Shown one piece after another: positions 8,439 through 15,378 of a stretch of 64,000 nt of DNA. Positions within the stretch are counted from its first letter, which is position 1. Every line of letters begins with the position of its first letter. Source of the stretch: Actinoplanes philippinensis (lineage in GTDB: Bacteria; Actinomycetota; Actinomycetes; Mycobacteriales; Micromonosporaceae); the NCBI RefSeq assembly GCF_900113015.1, contig NZ_FONV01000014.1, forward strand, positions 124,001-188,000. Direction: 5' to 3'. The position numbers were made by a program, and so were the translations under genes. The notes beneath the pieces were generated by a model, which was not told the DNA's origin, did no database searches, and saw only the letters and a program-made list of their open reading frames with translations.

Positions 8439-9263
8439 CTAAGCGACCGCGGCGGCGCGGGTCCGCCGATGGCGACCGTAAAGAGCGACGCCGATGGCAA
8501 CACCGACTCCGACCCCCAAGGCCGCCGCGACCGGCACCGCCGGCCGATCGCGAAGGCGCCTCCCGAGGGGTACGGGATGACGGAACTCCAGAATCGGCCA
8601 GGAACGCAGCGCCGCCACCCGGCGCAGCGCCCGATCCGGATTGACGGCGCTCGGATGACCGACCGCCTCGAGCAGCGGCAGATCACTGTTCGAATCCGAA
8701 TAGGCGTAACACTCGGAAAGGTCGTAACCGCGCTCGTCGGCGAGCCGCTGGACACCGGTGACCTTGGCCGGGCCGGCCGCGTAGAACTCCACGGCCCCGC
8801 TGTAACGACCGTCGACGATCGCCATCCGAGTCGCGATCACATCGGTGATACCGAGCAGCGCGCCGATCGGGCGGACCATTTCGTCACCCGAAGCTGAGAC
8901 GAGCACCACATCGCGGCCCGCCGCCTGGTGCTCGGCGATCAGCGCGGCGGCCTCCGCGTAGACATAGGGGTTGATCAGAGTGCCGAGTGTCTCCGCGACG
9001 ATCTGCTGCACCTGCTCGACCCGCCAGCCCTTGCACAGGGCGGCCATGTAGTCGCGGGTGCGGGCCATCGATTGCTCGTCGGTGCCGCCACCCAGGCGGA
9101 ACATCAGCTGGGCATAGGCGGTTTTCACCACGTCACGACGGCTGATCAGGCCATCCCGATAGAAAGGCCGTCCGAAGGCCAGCGCGCTGGACTTGGCGAT
9201 GACGGTCTTGTCGAGGTCGAAGAACGCGGCGCTGAGCCCCACGGGCCGAAAGTGTAGCCGCAC
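8439..9263 (-). CDS. HAD-IB family (SerB-like) phosphatase with C-terminal membrane helix
   Basis: About 274 residues. HAD motif I is FDLDKTV near the N-terminus, motif II is LVSASGDE, and motif IV is YAYSDSNSDLPLLEAVG, all as in the phosphoserine-phosphatase-like HAD-IB group. A hydrophobic stretch (VPVAAALGVGVGVAIGVALY) near the C-terminus predicts one membrane anchor. The likely start is GTG at 9263, just ahead of the HAD core. An ATG at 9359 would add 32 residues of low-quality sequence. The substrate is unknown and could be a phosphoserine-type or lipid phosphate. It is equivalent in context to Rv3661 next to the mycobacterial tad genes. Confidence 0.85.
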   Translation of the reverse strand: MRLHFRPVGLSAAFFDLDKTVIAKSSALAFGRPFYRDGLISRRDVVKTAYAQLMFRLGGGTDEQSMARTRDYMAALCKGWRVEQVQQIVAETLGTLINPYVYAEAAALIAEHQAAGRDVVLVSASGDEMVRPIGALLGITDVIATRMAIVDGRYSGAVEFYAAGPAKVTGVQRLADERGYDLSECYAYSDSNSDLPLLEAVGHPSAVNPDRALRRVAALRSWPILEFRHPVPLGRRLRDRPAVPVAAALGVGVGVAIGVALYGRHRRTRAAAVA

Positions 9264-9467
9264 GACGCCTCTGCCGGTTGTCCCGTACGCGCGACGCGCT
9301 CCGCCGTGACAGCCCGTGAAAACGGGCAGAGGGGTAGGAGCCGGTCCAGTCGGCCACATTCGGTACTCGACGCGGAGCGTGATCCTGAGGCAGACTTGTG
9401 TTTGCTACGAGGTGTGTGTTGTTCCCGCTTCAACGAGTCACTTGAGACCTCGCACTTTCAGGCCACG

Positions 9468-9561
9468 GTGATCGCGCCCCCCGCGATCACCGGGTGATTC
9501 GGCTCGACCCCCCCGGAGCCGAATCCCAAGGACGGCCCCCGTCTCCCCCGACGGGGGTCGT
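9468..9561. repeat. Array of three consecutive hairpins with C-rich loops
   Basis: Three perfect or near-perfect inverted repeats lie in a row. The first is 9468-9476/9482-9490 (9 bp, loop of five C). The second is 9496-9505/9516-9525 (10 bp, loop with seven C). The third is 9532-9543/9550-9561 (12 bp with one G-T pair, loop TCCCCC). The arms differ but all loops are cytosine-rich on the plus strand. The array lies just past the 3' end of the minus-strand STAS gene and probably terminates it. GATCACC/GGTGATT between hairpins 1 and 2 offers an alternative fold. Confidence 0.7.
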
Positions 9562-9592
9562 TCCCTTTCACGGCGTCAATTGCCGGGCGGCT

Positions 9593-9943
9593 TCACGCGC
9601 CGGTCGCCTGTGACGGCGCGTCGATCGTCTCGATCAGCCCGAAGAAATCGGAGAGGCCGGTCACCGCCAGCACCCGGCGGAACGTGTCACTCGGATTGAC
9701 CACCCGGAAACCGGTGCCCGCCGCGACCGCCGCCCGGTAGCCCTCGATCAGCGCGCCCAGCCCCGTCGAGTCGATGAACGTGGCGTCCCGGACATCCACC
9801 ACCACCGACGGCGGGGACCAGTCGGCGACCGCGTCCCGGATGCCCTGCGCGACCTCGTCCGCGTCGGAGAAATCGATCTCTCCCGAGATGGTGACGGTGA
9901 CCGTGCCGTCGTCGGCGAGAGTCGTGCGGATCGAGTTCTCCAT
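9593..9943 (-). CDS. STAS-domain anti-anti-sigma factor
   Basis: A 116-residue protein with the STAS fold typical of anti-sigma factor antagonists. The phosphoacceptor loop reads ATFIDSTGLGALIEGY; the Ser after IDS would be phosphorylated by a partner kinase and the protein would act when dephosphorylated. I chose the ATG at 9943 because GGAG lies 6 nt upstream and the protein then has the normal family length. Longer readings add non-coding-like residues. It is divergent from the tad pilus operon. A second STAS gene (bldG) occurs at 19225, so this one is a paralogue with an unknown partner. Confidence 0.85.
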   Translation of the reverse strand: MENSIRTTLADDGTVTVTISGEIDFSDADEVAQGIRDAVADWSPPSVVVDVRDATFIDSTGLGALIEGYRAAVAAGTGFRVVNPSDTFRRVLAVTGLSDFFGLIETIDAPSQATGA

Positions 9944-10034
9944 ACCCCACTCCATCGTTCCGGCGAGCACCACAACATACCCAACGCGGCCCGGAGCATG
10001 CCTCGCCGTAGCAGATCGTTGCCGCGGGCGGCGG

Positions 10035-10060
10035 TTGTCCACGGCTCCGCGTTGTCCACA
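10035..10060 (+). promoter_or_regulatory. Two tandem DnaA-box-like sites
   Basis: TTGTCCACG at 10035-10043 and TTGTCCACA at 10052-10060 lie in the same orientation, 17 bp apart. The second is a perfect actinobacterial DnaA box. They are in the spacer between the divergent STAS gene and the tad operon. DnaA binding is inferred from sequence only. Confidence 0.4.
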
Positions 10061-10144
10061 GCCGGACGGCATCGACGGTTGCCCGGGTCGTCCCCGCCCG
10101 GCCACGGTGGGCGCCCCAACCCGCCGTCCCGCTGGAGGCCAGCG

Positions 10145-11227
10145 ATGCCCGCCCCGCGCCGTCCCCTGATCGTGACCGCCGATCCGGATCTCCTCGACGA
10201 ACTACTACGCCTCGCCGCGGCGGGCGGCGTCGAGGCCGAGGTGTCACCCGACCCGGCCGGCGCCCGCGCCCGCTGGACCACCGCGCCACTCGTCTTCGTC
10301 GGCGCCGACCAGGCCATCCCCTGCCTGCGCGCCCGCCTGCCCCGCCGCGGGCGGCTCTTCCTGGTCGGCTTCGACGGGCTCGCCGACCCCGCCTTCTCGG
10401 TCGCCGACCTGATCGGCGCGGAGAACGTGGCGGTCCTGCCCGCCGCCGAACCCTGGATCGTCGACCAGCTCACCGCCGGCGACCGGCCCGTCCCGCCGGC
10501 CGACGGCCGCACCCTCGCGGTGATCGGCGGCCGTGGCGGCGCCGGCGCCAGCATCCTCGCCGCCGGGCTCGCCACCACCGCGGTCCGATCCGGATACCGG
10601 ACGCTGCTGATCGACGCCGACCCGCTCGGTGGCGGCCTCGACCTCGTCCTCGGCTGGGAACAGGTCGGGGGCCTGCGCTGGCCCGGCCTCACCGGCGCCG
10701 ACGGTCGCGTCGACCCGCCCACCCTGCTCGGCGCCCTCCCGCACCGCGGCGACCTGGTACTGCTCTCCTTCGACCGCGACGAACTGCCCGGCGTGCCGAT
10801 CGAGGCGATGGCGGCCACCCTCGACGCGGCCCGCCGCGGACGCGACGTGATCGTCGCCGACCTGCCCCGGCAACTCGACGACGCGGCGATCCTCGCGCTC
10901 CAGGCCGCCGAGCGGACCCTGCTCGTCGTCCCGGCGGAACTGCGGGCCACCGCCTCCGCCGCCCGGACCGCGGCGACCGTCGCGGCCCACTGCGAGAACA
11001 TCGCCGTCGTCGTGCGCGGCCCGGCGCCCGGCCGGCTCAAGGCCCGCGAGATCGCCCGTGCGCTCGGTCTGCCGCTGGCCGGCACCCTGCGGCCGGAGAC
11101 GTCGATCTGCCAGGGCATCGAGCGGGGAACGGCGCCCACCGCGGACGGCAAGGGCGCTCTCGCCGATCTCTGCCGACGGATCGTCGACGGGCTCATGGGT
11201 ACGGAGCGGAAAGCAGCCGTGGCATGA
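10145..11227 (+). CDS. ssd: CpaE/Ssd-like septum-site-determining protein of the tad operon
   Basis: A 360-residue MinD/ParA-superfamily protein at the head of the tad operon, the position of mycobacterial ssd (Rv3660c). The N-terminal ~115 residues resemble a receiver-like domain as in CpaE. A deviant Walker A segment (VIGGRGGAGASILAAG) starts at about residue 126, followed by LLIDADPLGGGLDLVLGW. The signature lysine of the P-loop is absent, so ATP hydrolysis may be lost. The start is ATG at 10145 with GGAGG 6 nt upstream. Likely role: polar localisation of the pilus assembly machine or septum-site control. Its stop overlaps the tadA start (ATGA). Confidence 0.85.
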   Translation: MPAPRRPLIVTADPDLLDELLRLAAAGGVEAEVSPDPAGARARWTTAPLVFVGADQAIPCLRARLPRRGRLFLVGFDGLADPAFSVADLIGAENVAVLPAAEPWIVDQLTAGDRPVPPADGRTLAVIGGRGGAGASILAAGLATTAVRSGYRTLLIDADPLGGGLDLVLGWEQVGGLRWPGLTGADGRVDPPTLLGALPHRGDLVLLSFDRDELPGVPIEAMAATLDAARRGRDVIVADLPRQLDDAAILALQAAERTLLVVPAELRATASAARTAATVAAHCENIAVVVRGPAPGRLKAREIARALGLPLAGTLRPETSICQGIERGTAPTADGKGALADLCRRIVDGLMGTERKAAVA

Positions 11228-12450
11228 CGGTCGCCGATCGGGTCCGCAGGCGATTCGCGTACGACGGGAGGGAGGCGACCCCGGCCGCGGTCGTCGACGC
11301 CGTCCGCCGTGACAGCGCGGTGCTCGGCGACACGGCCGTGCTGCGGATGGCCGGACTGGTCCGCGACGAGCTGATCGGCGCCGGGCCGCTCGCCCCGCTG
11401 CTCAGCGACCCGGCCGTCACCGACATTCTGGTGAACGACTGCCGGGTCTGGGTCGACCGGGGCGCCGGGCTCGAACGCTCGTCGATCCGGTTCACCGACT
11501 CCGCGGAGGTTCGCCGGCTGGCACAGCGGCTCGTCGCGGCGTGCGGGCGGCGGCTCGACGACGGGCAGCCCTACGCCGACGCCCGGCTCTCCGACGGGAC
11601 CCGCCTGCACGCGGTCCTGCCGCCGGTCGCGACGAACGGGCCGCACCTGTCGTTGCGTACCTTCCGGCAGCGGCCGTTCCGCCTCGACGACCTGGTCCGG
11701 CACGGGACGATCCCGGCCGGCGCGGCGGAGGTGCTGGCCTCGGTGGTGGCGGCGCGACTCGCGTACCTGGTCACCGGCGGCACGGGCAGCGGCAAGACCA
11801 CCCTGCTCGCCACCCTGCTCGGGCTCGTGCCGCCGACCGAGCGGATCGTGCTCGTCGAGGACGCGGCGGAACTCCGGCCGGTGCATCCGCATGTGGTGGC
11901 GCTTCAGGCGCGTACCGCCAATGTGGAGGGCGCCGGCGCGATCGGCCTCAGCGACCTGGTCCGCCAGGCGTTGCGGATGCGGCCCGACCGGCTGGTCATC
12001 GGCGAATGCCGGGGAGCGGAGATCGTCGACCTGCTCGGCGCCCTCAACACCGGCCACGAGGGTGGGGCCGGCACGCTGCACGCCAACGCGCCCGCCGACG
12101 TGCCCGCCCGGCTGGAGGCGCTCGGGCTGCTCGGTGGCCTGCCGCGAGCGGCGTTGCACGCCCAGGTGGTTGCCGCGCTCCAGGTCGTTCTGCAGGTTCG
12201 GCGTACGGCTGAGGGCCGTCACCTGGAGTCCATCAGCGTGCTCACGGCGGCCGGGGACGAACGCCTGGCCACCGTGGTGCCTGCCTGGCAGCGCGATCGG
12301 GGGCCGGGGGCGGGCGCGCCCGTGCTGGCCCGGCTGCTGACCGAGCGCGGTGAGCGGGTGCCGGCCGCGCTGCTGCCGGAGCGGTTGTCATCTCCGGGGC
12401 CGTCGTCGCTCCCTCCCGCGCGGCCGTCGTTTCCGGGGTGGTCGTCGTGA
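11224..12450 (+). CDS. tadA: Tad pilus secretion ATPase TadA/CpaF
   Basis: A 408-residue type II/IV secretion ATPase that powers Flp pilus assembly at the inner face of the membrane. Walker A (VTGGTGSGKTTLLATLLG) is at about residues 182-199. LVEDAAELRPVHPH and the family segments MRPDRLVIGECRGAE and NTGHEGGAGTLHANAP follow. The last ~60 residues are a Pro/Ser-rich tail without recognisable structure. The start overlaps the ssd stop by 4 nt. Equivalent to Rv3659c. Confidence 0.95.
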   Translation: MTVADRVRRRFAYDGREATPAAVVDAVRRDSAVLGDTAVLRMAGLVRDELIGAGPLAPLLSDPAVTDILVNDCRVWVDRGAGLERSSIRFTDSAEVRRLAQRLVAACGRRLDDGQPYADARLSDGTRLHAVLPPVATNGPHLSLRTFRQRPFRLDDLVRHGTIPAGAAEVLASVVAARLAYLVTGGTGSGKTTLLATLLGLVPPTERIVLVEDAAELRPVHPHVVALQARTANVEGAGAIGLSDLVRQALRMRPDRLVIGECRGAEIVDLLGALNTGHEGGAGTLHANAPADVPARLEALGLLGGLPRAALHAQVVAALQVVLQVRRTAEGRHLESISVLTAAGDERLATVVPAWQRDRGPGAGAPVLARLLTERGERVPAALLPERLSSPGPSSLPPARPSFPGWSS

Positions 12451-13178
12451 CGTGGCTGATGGCGGTGCTGCTCATCGGTGCGGCGGTCCTGGTCGCGCGG
12501 CCGGGGGAGCAGGCGCGTGATCGGCTTCCCGGGCGGCGGGGCCGGATCGATGTGGGCGGGCTCCGGCGTACCGTCGCCGGGCTCCTCGACGGTCCGGAGT
12601 GGCGGTCTGCGCTCACCGCCGCCGTGCTCGCGGGCGTGCCGGCGGGCCTGTCCGGCGGCCCGGTCGCCGCGATCGTCGCGGCGGTCTACGCGCTGCTCGC
12701 CGCCCGGGAATGGCGCCGCCGATCCGGGCGGAGACGCGCCGCCGAGCAGCGGGCCGCCCACCTCGACGACCTCACGTCACTCGTCGCGGACCTGCGAGCC
12801 GGTATCCCGCCGGCGGCCGTCGCGGCGTCACCCACCGCGCCCGGCCGGATCGGGCAACTGACCGACGCCGTGTGGCGACTCGCCGAACGTACCGGCGCAC
12901 CCGCCGCCGACCTGCTCGAACGGATCGAATCGGACGCCCGGGCTGCCGAGCGGTCGGCGAAGACCGCCCACGCCCACGCCTCCGGCACCCAGACCACCGC
13001 GATCCTGCTGGCGGCCCTTCCCCTGGCCGGGATCGCTCTCGGACACGCGATCGGCGCGGACCCGGTCGGGGTGCTGCTGCACACGCCGCTCGGGGCGGTC
13101 TGTGTCGCCGTCGCGCTGGTCCTCCAGTTCGCGGGGCTGAAGTGGGCGCAGCGGCTCACCGAGGGAGCGACCCGATGA
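12447..13178 (+). CDS. tadB: TadB-like inner-membrane pilus assembly protein
   Basis: A 243-residue protein of the T2SSF family. Hydrophobic segments lie at the N-terminus (WLMAVLLIGAAVLVA and LTAAVLAGVPAGL) and C-terminus (AILLAALPLAGIALGHAIG, VCVAVALVLQFAG), flanking a cytosolic helical domain with LADLRAGIPPAAVAA-type sequence. I chose GTG at 12447, which overlaps the tadA stop (GTGA). An in-frame GTG lies 9 nt upstream. It forms the pilus platform with TadC. Equivalent to Rv3658c. Confidence 0.85.
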   Translation: MTWLMAVLLIGAAVLVARPGEQARDRLPGRRGRIDVGGLRRTVAGLLDGPEWRSALTAAVLAGVPAGLSGGPVAAIVAAVYALLAAREWRRRSGRRRAAEQRAAHLDDLTSLVADLRAGIPPAAVAASPTAPGRIGQLTDAVWRLAERTGAPAADLLERIESDARAAERSAKTAHAHASGTQTTAILLAALPLAGIALGHAIGADPVGVLLHTPLGAVCVAVALVLQFAGLKWAQRLTEGATR

Positions 13179-13375
13179 CCACCGGTTCCTGCGGGGTGGC
13201 GGCACTTCTCCGGGCGGGCGGTCCGGTCCGTGTTCCGCTGCGCGAATGCTGCGTGGCCGCCCTCGTCGGCGCGGACGGCGTGATCACGAGTTGCGCCGCC
13301 ACCCCGGATCCGGCCGCCACTGGGGCCATCGATTCGGGCCTGCCTCGGTGGGAGCCGATCGAGGTGTCCCCGTGA
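13175..13375 (+). CDS. Small Cys-containing protein coupled between tadB and tadC
   Basis: A 66-residue protein, too small to be assigned to a family. Its start codon overlaps the tadB stop (ATGA) and its stop overlaps the tadC start (GTGA). Codons show the expected G/C third-position bias, which supports real translation. It contains four cysteines (SCG, ECC, SCA), no signal peptide and no clear membrane helix. It could be an assembly factor for the pilus platform or a linker that maintains translational coupling. No homologue is known to me. Confidence 0.55.
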   Translation: MTTGSCGVAALLRAGGPVRVPLRECCVAALVGADGVITSCAATPDPAATGAIDSGLPRWEPIEVSP

Positions 13376-14070
13376 GTGGCGCAGTCGTGGCCTTTTGCAC
13401 CGTGACGGCCGCCGTGCTGGTGATGCTTCCGCGTGGTCGGCTCCGGCTGTCCCGGGCGGCACCGCGACAGGCGTCGTCCGAACGGACCCGGCTGCTCCTG
13501 TCGGTGTCGGCCGGAATCGCCGTCGCCGGCCTGGTCGGCACCGGTTGGGGCCTGATCGCCGCGGTGGCCGCCGGAATCGGCACGGACCGCTTCCTGCGCA
13601 GCCGTGAGCCCGCCGAAGTCCGTCGCGAACGCCAGGAGGCCCACGCCGATCTACCCCTTGGCGCGGACCTGCTGGCAGCCGCCCTCCGGGGCGGAACCGC
13701 GGTGGACCGGTCGATCGGCGCCGTCGCGGAAGCCCTCGGCGGCCCGCTCGGCGAGCGGCTCGAACGCACCGCCCGTTCGCTGCGACTCGGCGCCGAACCA
13801 GCCGAAGCCTGGGCGCACCTGGCCGGCGTTCCGCAGGCCGAGCGGCTCGTCGCGGCTGCTGTCCGATCCAGCGCCAGCGGCGGCGCGCTCGCCGGAGCAC
13901 TGGAACGCCTCGCCGGCGACCTACGCGCCGACCGCGCGGTGGCGATCGAGGCGGCCGCCCAGCGGGCCGGCGTCCTGATCGTGCTGCCGCTCGGGCTGTG
14001 CTTCCTGCCGGCGTTCCTGCTCACCGGCTTGATGCCGACCGTGATCGCCATCCTCGGCGACGTCCTGTGA
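13372..14070 (+). CDS. tadC: TadC-like inner-membrane pilus assembly protein
   Basis: A 232-residue T2SSF-family membrane protein, partner of TadB in the Flp pilus platform. Hydrophobic segments occur near the N-terminus (VVAFCTVTAAVLVMLP, LLLSVSAGIAVAGLVG, GLIAAVAAGIG) and the C-terminus (LIVLPLGLCFLPAFLLTGLMPTVIAI). The cytosolic domain carries LPLGADLLAAALRGGTAVD and SSASGGALAGALERLA, typical of the family. The start is GTG at 13372, coupled to the small gene upstream. Equivalent to Rv3657c. Confidence 0.88.
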   Translation: MSGAVVAFCTVTAAVLVMLPRGRLRLSRAAPRQASSERTRLLLSVSAGIAVAGLVGTGWGLIAAVAAGIGTDRFLRSREPAEVRRERQEAHADLPLGADLLAAALRGGTAVDRSIGAVAEALGGPLGERLERTARSLRLGAEPAEAWAHLAGVPQAERLVAAAVRSSASGGALAGALERLAGDLRADRAVAIEAAAQRAGVLIVLPLGLCFLPAFLLTGLMPTVIAILGDVL

Positions 14071-14155
14071 GACTGCGCCGCCCGTTCGGTGGCGTGCTGT
14101 GAAACCCCGGTGCGGCGTTGTCGTCGTCGCACCAGCAAGGAAACAAGGAGGTCCT

Positions 14156-14341
14156 GTGTACAAACTCATCGCCCGCTACCGGCGGCTCCAGGCGGAAGCC
14201 GCGGACGCCGGAATGAGCACCGCCGAGTACGCCATCGGCACGCTCGCCGCGGTCGCCTTCGCCGGTGTGCTGCTCAAGGTCCTGACCAGCGGGCCCGTGC
14301 AGGCGGCGCTCAGCGGGGTCATCGGCCGGGCGCTGAAGTGA
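14156..14341 (+). CDS. flp: Flp-type pilin (DUF4244)
   Basis: A 61-residue prepilin. A short basic N-terminus ends in Gly before MSTAEYAIG, giving the prepilin peptidase site (cleavage after Gly) with the conserved Glu at +5 and Tyr at +6. A hydrophobic helix (TLAAVAFAGVLLKVL) follows. The start is GTG at 14156, with a near-perfect AAGGAGGT 3-4 nt upstream, the strongest ribosome-binding site of the operon, as expected for an abundant subunit. Its stop overlaps the tadE start (GTGA). Equivalent to Rv3656c. Confidence 0.93.
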   Translation: MYKLIARYRRLQAEAADAGMSTAEYAIGTLAAVAFAGVLLKVLTSGPVQAALSGVIGRALK

Positions 14342-14703
14342 CACGACGCCGGCATCCCGGCCGCGACCGGGGCTCGTTCACCGCCGAACTCGCGGCCGGG
14401 CTGCCGGCGCTCATGCTGCTCCTCAGCCTCGGCCTGGCGTCGGTCTCCGCGATCGCGGCGAAGATGCAGTGCCTCGACGCGGCGCGGGAGGCGGCCCTGG
14501 CGGCGGCCCGCGGCGACGCCCCGGCGGACGCGGCGGCCGGGCTGGGTCCGGAGGGCGCGAGCGTACGCGTTGGTGGCACCGCGGAGAGTGTCGTCGCCGA
14601 GGTGTCCGCGCCGATCAGCCTGTTCGGCATCGACCTGCCCGGGGCGGTCGTGAGCGGCGACGCGACGGCAGCCCGCGAGCCGGCCGGGGAGGCTGTGCCA
14701 TGA
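14338..14703 (+). CDS. tadE: TadE-like pseudopilin
   Basis: A 121-residue minor pilin-like protein. The N-terminus carries DRGSFTAELAAGLPALMLLLSLGLASVSA, a TadE-type prepilin helix with Glu at the expected position, then an extracellular domain. The start is GTG at 14338, overlapping the pilin stop, and the stop overlaps the next start (ATGA). Likely anchored in the membrane and incorporated in or assisting the pilus. Equivalent to Rv3655c. Confidence 0.85.
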   Translation: MTRRRHPGRDRGSFTAELAAGLPALMLLLSLGLASVSAIAAKMQCLDAAREAALAAARGDAPADAAAGLGPEGASVRVGGTAESVVAEVSAPISLFGIDLPGAVVSGDATAAREPAGEAVP

Positions 14704-14839
14704 GCCGTCTCCGCCGTCTCCGCTACGGCCGGGGAGGCCGTGCCATGACGCGACTCCGTGACGGCCGGGGAGGTGGCCGTGCCATGACGCGGCTCCGTGA
14801 CGGCCGGGGAGGTGGCCGTGTCATGACGCGGCTCCAGGA
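14681..14839 (+). repeat. Four-fold tandem repeat carrying ribosome-binding site plus start codon
   Basis: A unit beginning CGGCCGGGGAGG and ending after ATGACGCGGCTCC is present four times (from 14681, 14726, 14762 and 14801). The last two copies are exactly 39 bp. Each copy contains a GGGGAGG ribosome-binding motif and an in-frame ATG (14700, 14745, 14784, 14823). The repeat encodes the 13-residue motif MTRLRDGRGGGRA. Confidence 0.85.
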
Positions 14840-15221
14840 CGCCCCGGGAAGCCGTGTCAGGAGGCGGCTTCGGGACGACCGTGGGGCGGCGTCGATCTTC
14901 GTGCTGGCGGTGGGCCTGGTGTTGATCGGGGTGGCGCTCGTCGTCGTGGCCGGCGGCGCAGCGCGGATAGCCCGGCATCAGGCCCAGGCGGCGGCCGACT
15001 TCGGTGCCCTGGCCGGCGGGGCGCACGCCATCGAGGGCCAGGCCGCGGCGTGCGCCGTGGCGGCCCGATACGTCCAGGCCAACCACGGCCGGATGGCGGG
15101 ATGCGCCGTCGAAGGCCTGGAGATCGTGGTCCACGTCGAGGTCCGGCTCGACTTCTATCCGGCGAGTGCTGGCGCCGCCGCCCGAGCAGGCCCGGTCACC
15201 GCGTTCCCGGGCGGCCCCTGA
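14700..15221 (+). CDS. TadG-like (Rv3654c-type) exported protein
   Basis: A 173-residue protein ending the tad operon. After an Arg/Gly-rich repeated N-terminus (residues 1-60) comes DRGAASIFVLAVGLVLIGVALVVVAGG, the TadG/Rv3654c-type helix, then QAQAAADFGALAGGAHAI and a small extracytosolic domain with two Cys. The first possible start, ATG 14700, overlaps the tadE stop. Three further in-frame ATGs each have their own ribosome-binding site, so proteins of four lengths are possible. The repeat N-terminus is probably a recent duplication. Confidence 0.82.
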   Translation: MSRLRRLRYGRGGRAMTRLRDGRGGGRAMTRLRDGRGGGRVMTRLQDAPGSRVRRRLRDDRGAASIFVLAVGLVLIGVALVVVAGGAARIARHQAQAAADFGALAGGAHAIEGQAAACAVAARYVQANHGRMAGCAVEGLEIVVHVEVRLDFYPASAGAAARAGPVTAFPGGP

Positions 15222-15378
15222 TGTCGCGGGAAGGAGTTCTGCCACGAGCCCCGCCGCGGACGAATCAGTGCGTGGGCGCCGGATGCCGAGGTGACGGTAT
15301 GGCCGGGGTCAGCGGCGCGCAGTGGACGCCGATGGAGGCAGCGGGCGCAGAATTTTCCGCGAGGCGCGAGGCCGCGGG

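Noticed and set aside
8282..8755. A 157-codon minus-strand frame overlapping the HAD gene end
   Set aside because: Overlaps the well-supported HAD reading frame on the same strand and has no domain or start signal.
9748..12222. An 824-codon minus-strand open frame
   Set aside because: It lies opposite ssd and tadA, which have clear domains, ribosome-binding sites and coupled starts; its own product is low-complexity Arg/Ser/Pro.
12686..13900. A 404-codon minus-strand open frame over tadB and tadC
   Set aside because: Shadow of the tad operon; no domain and Arg-rich composition.
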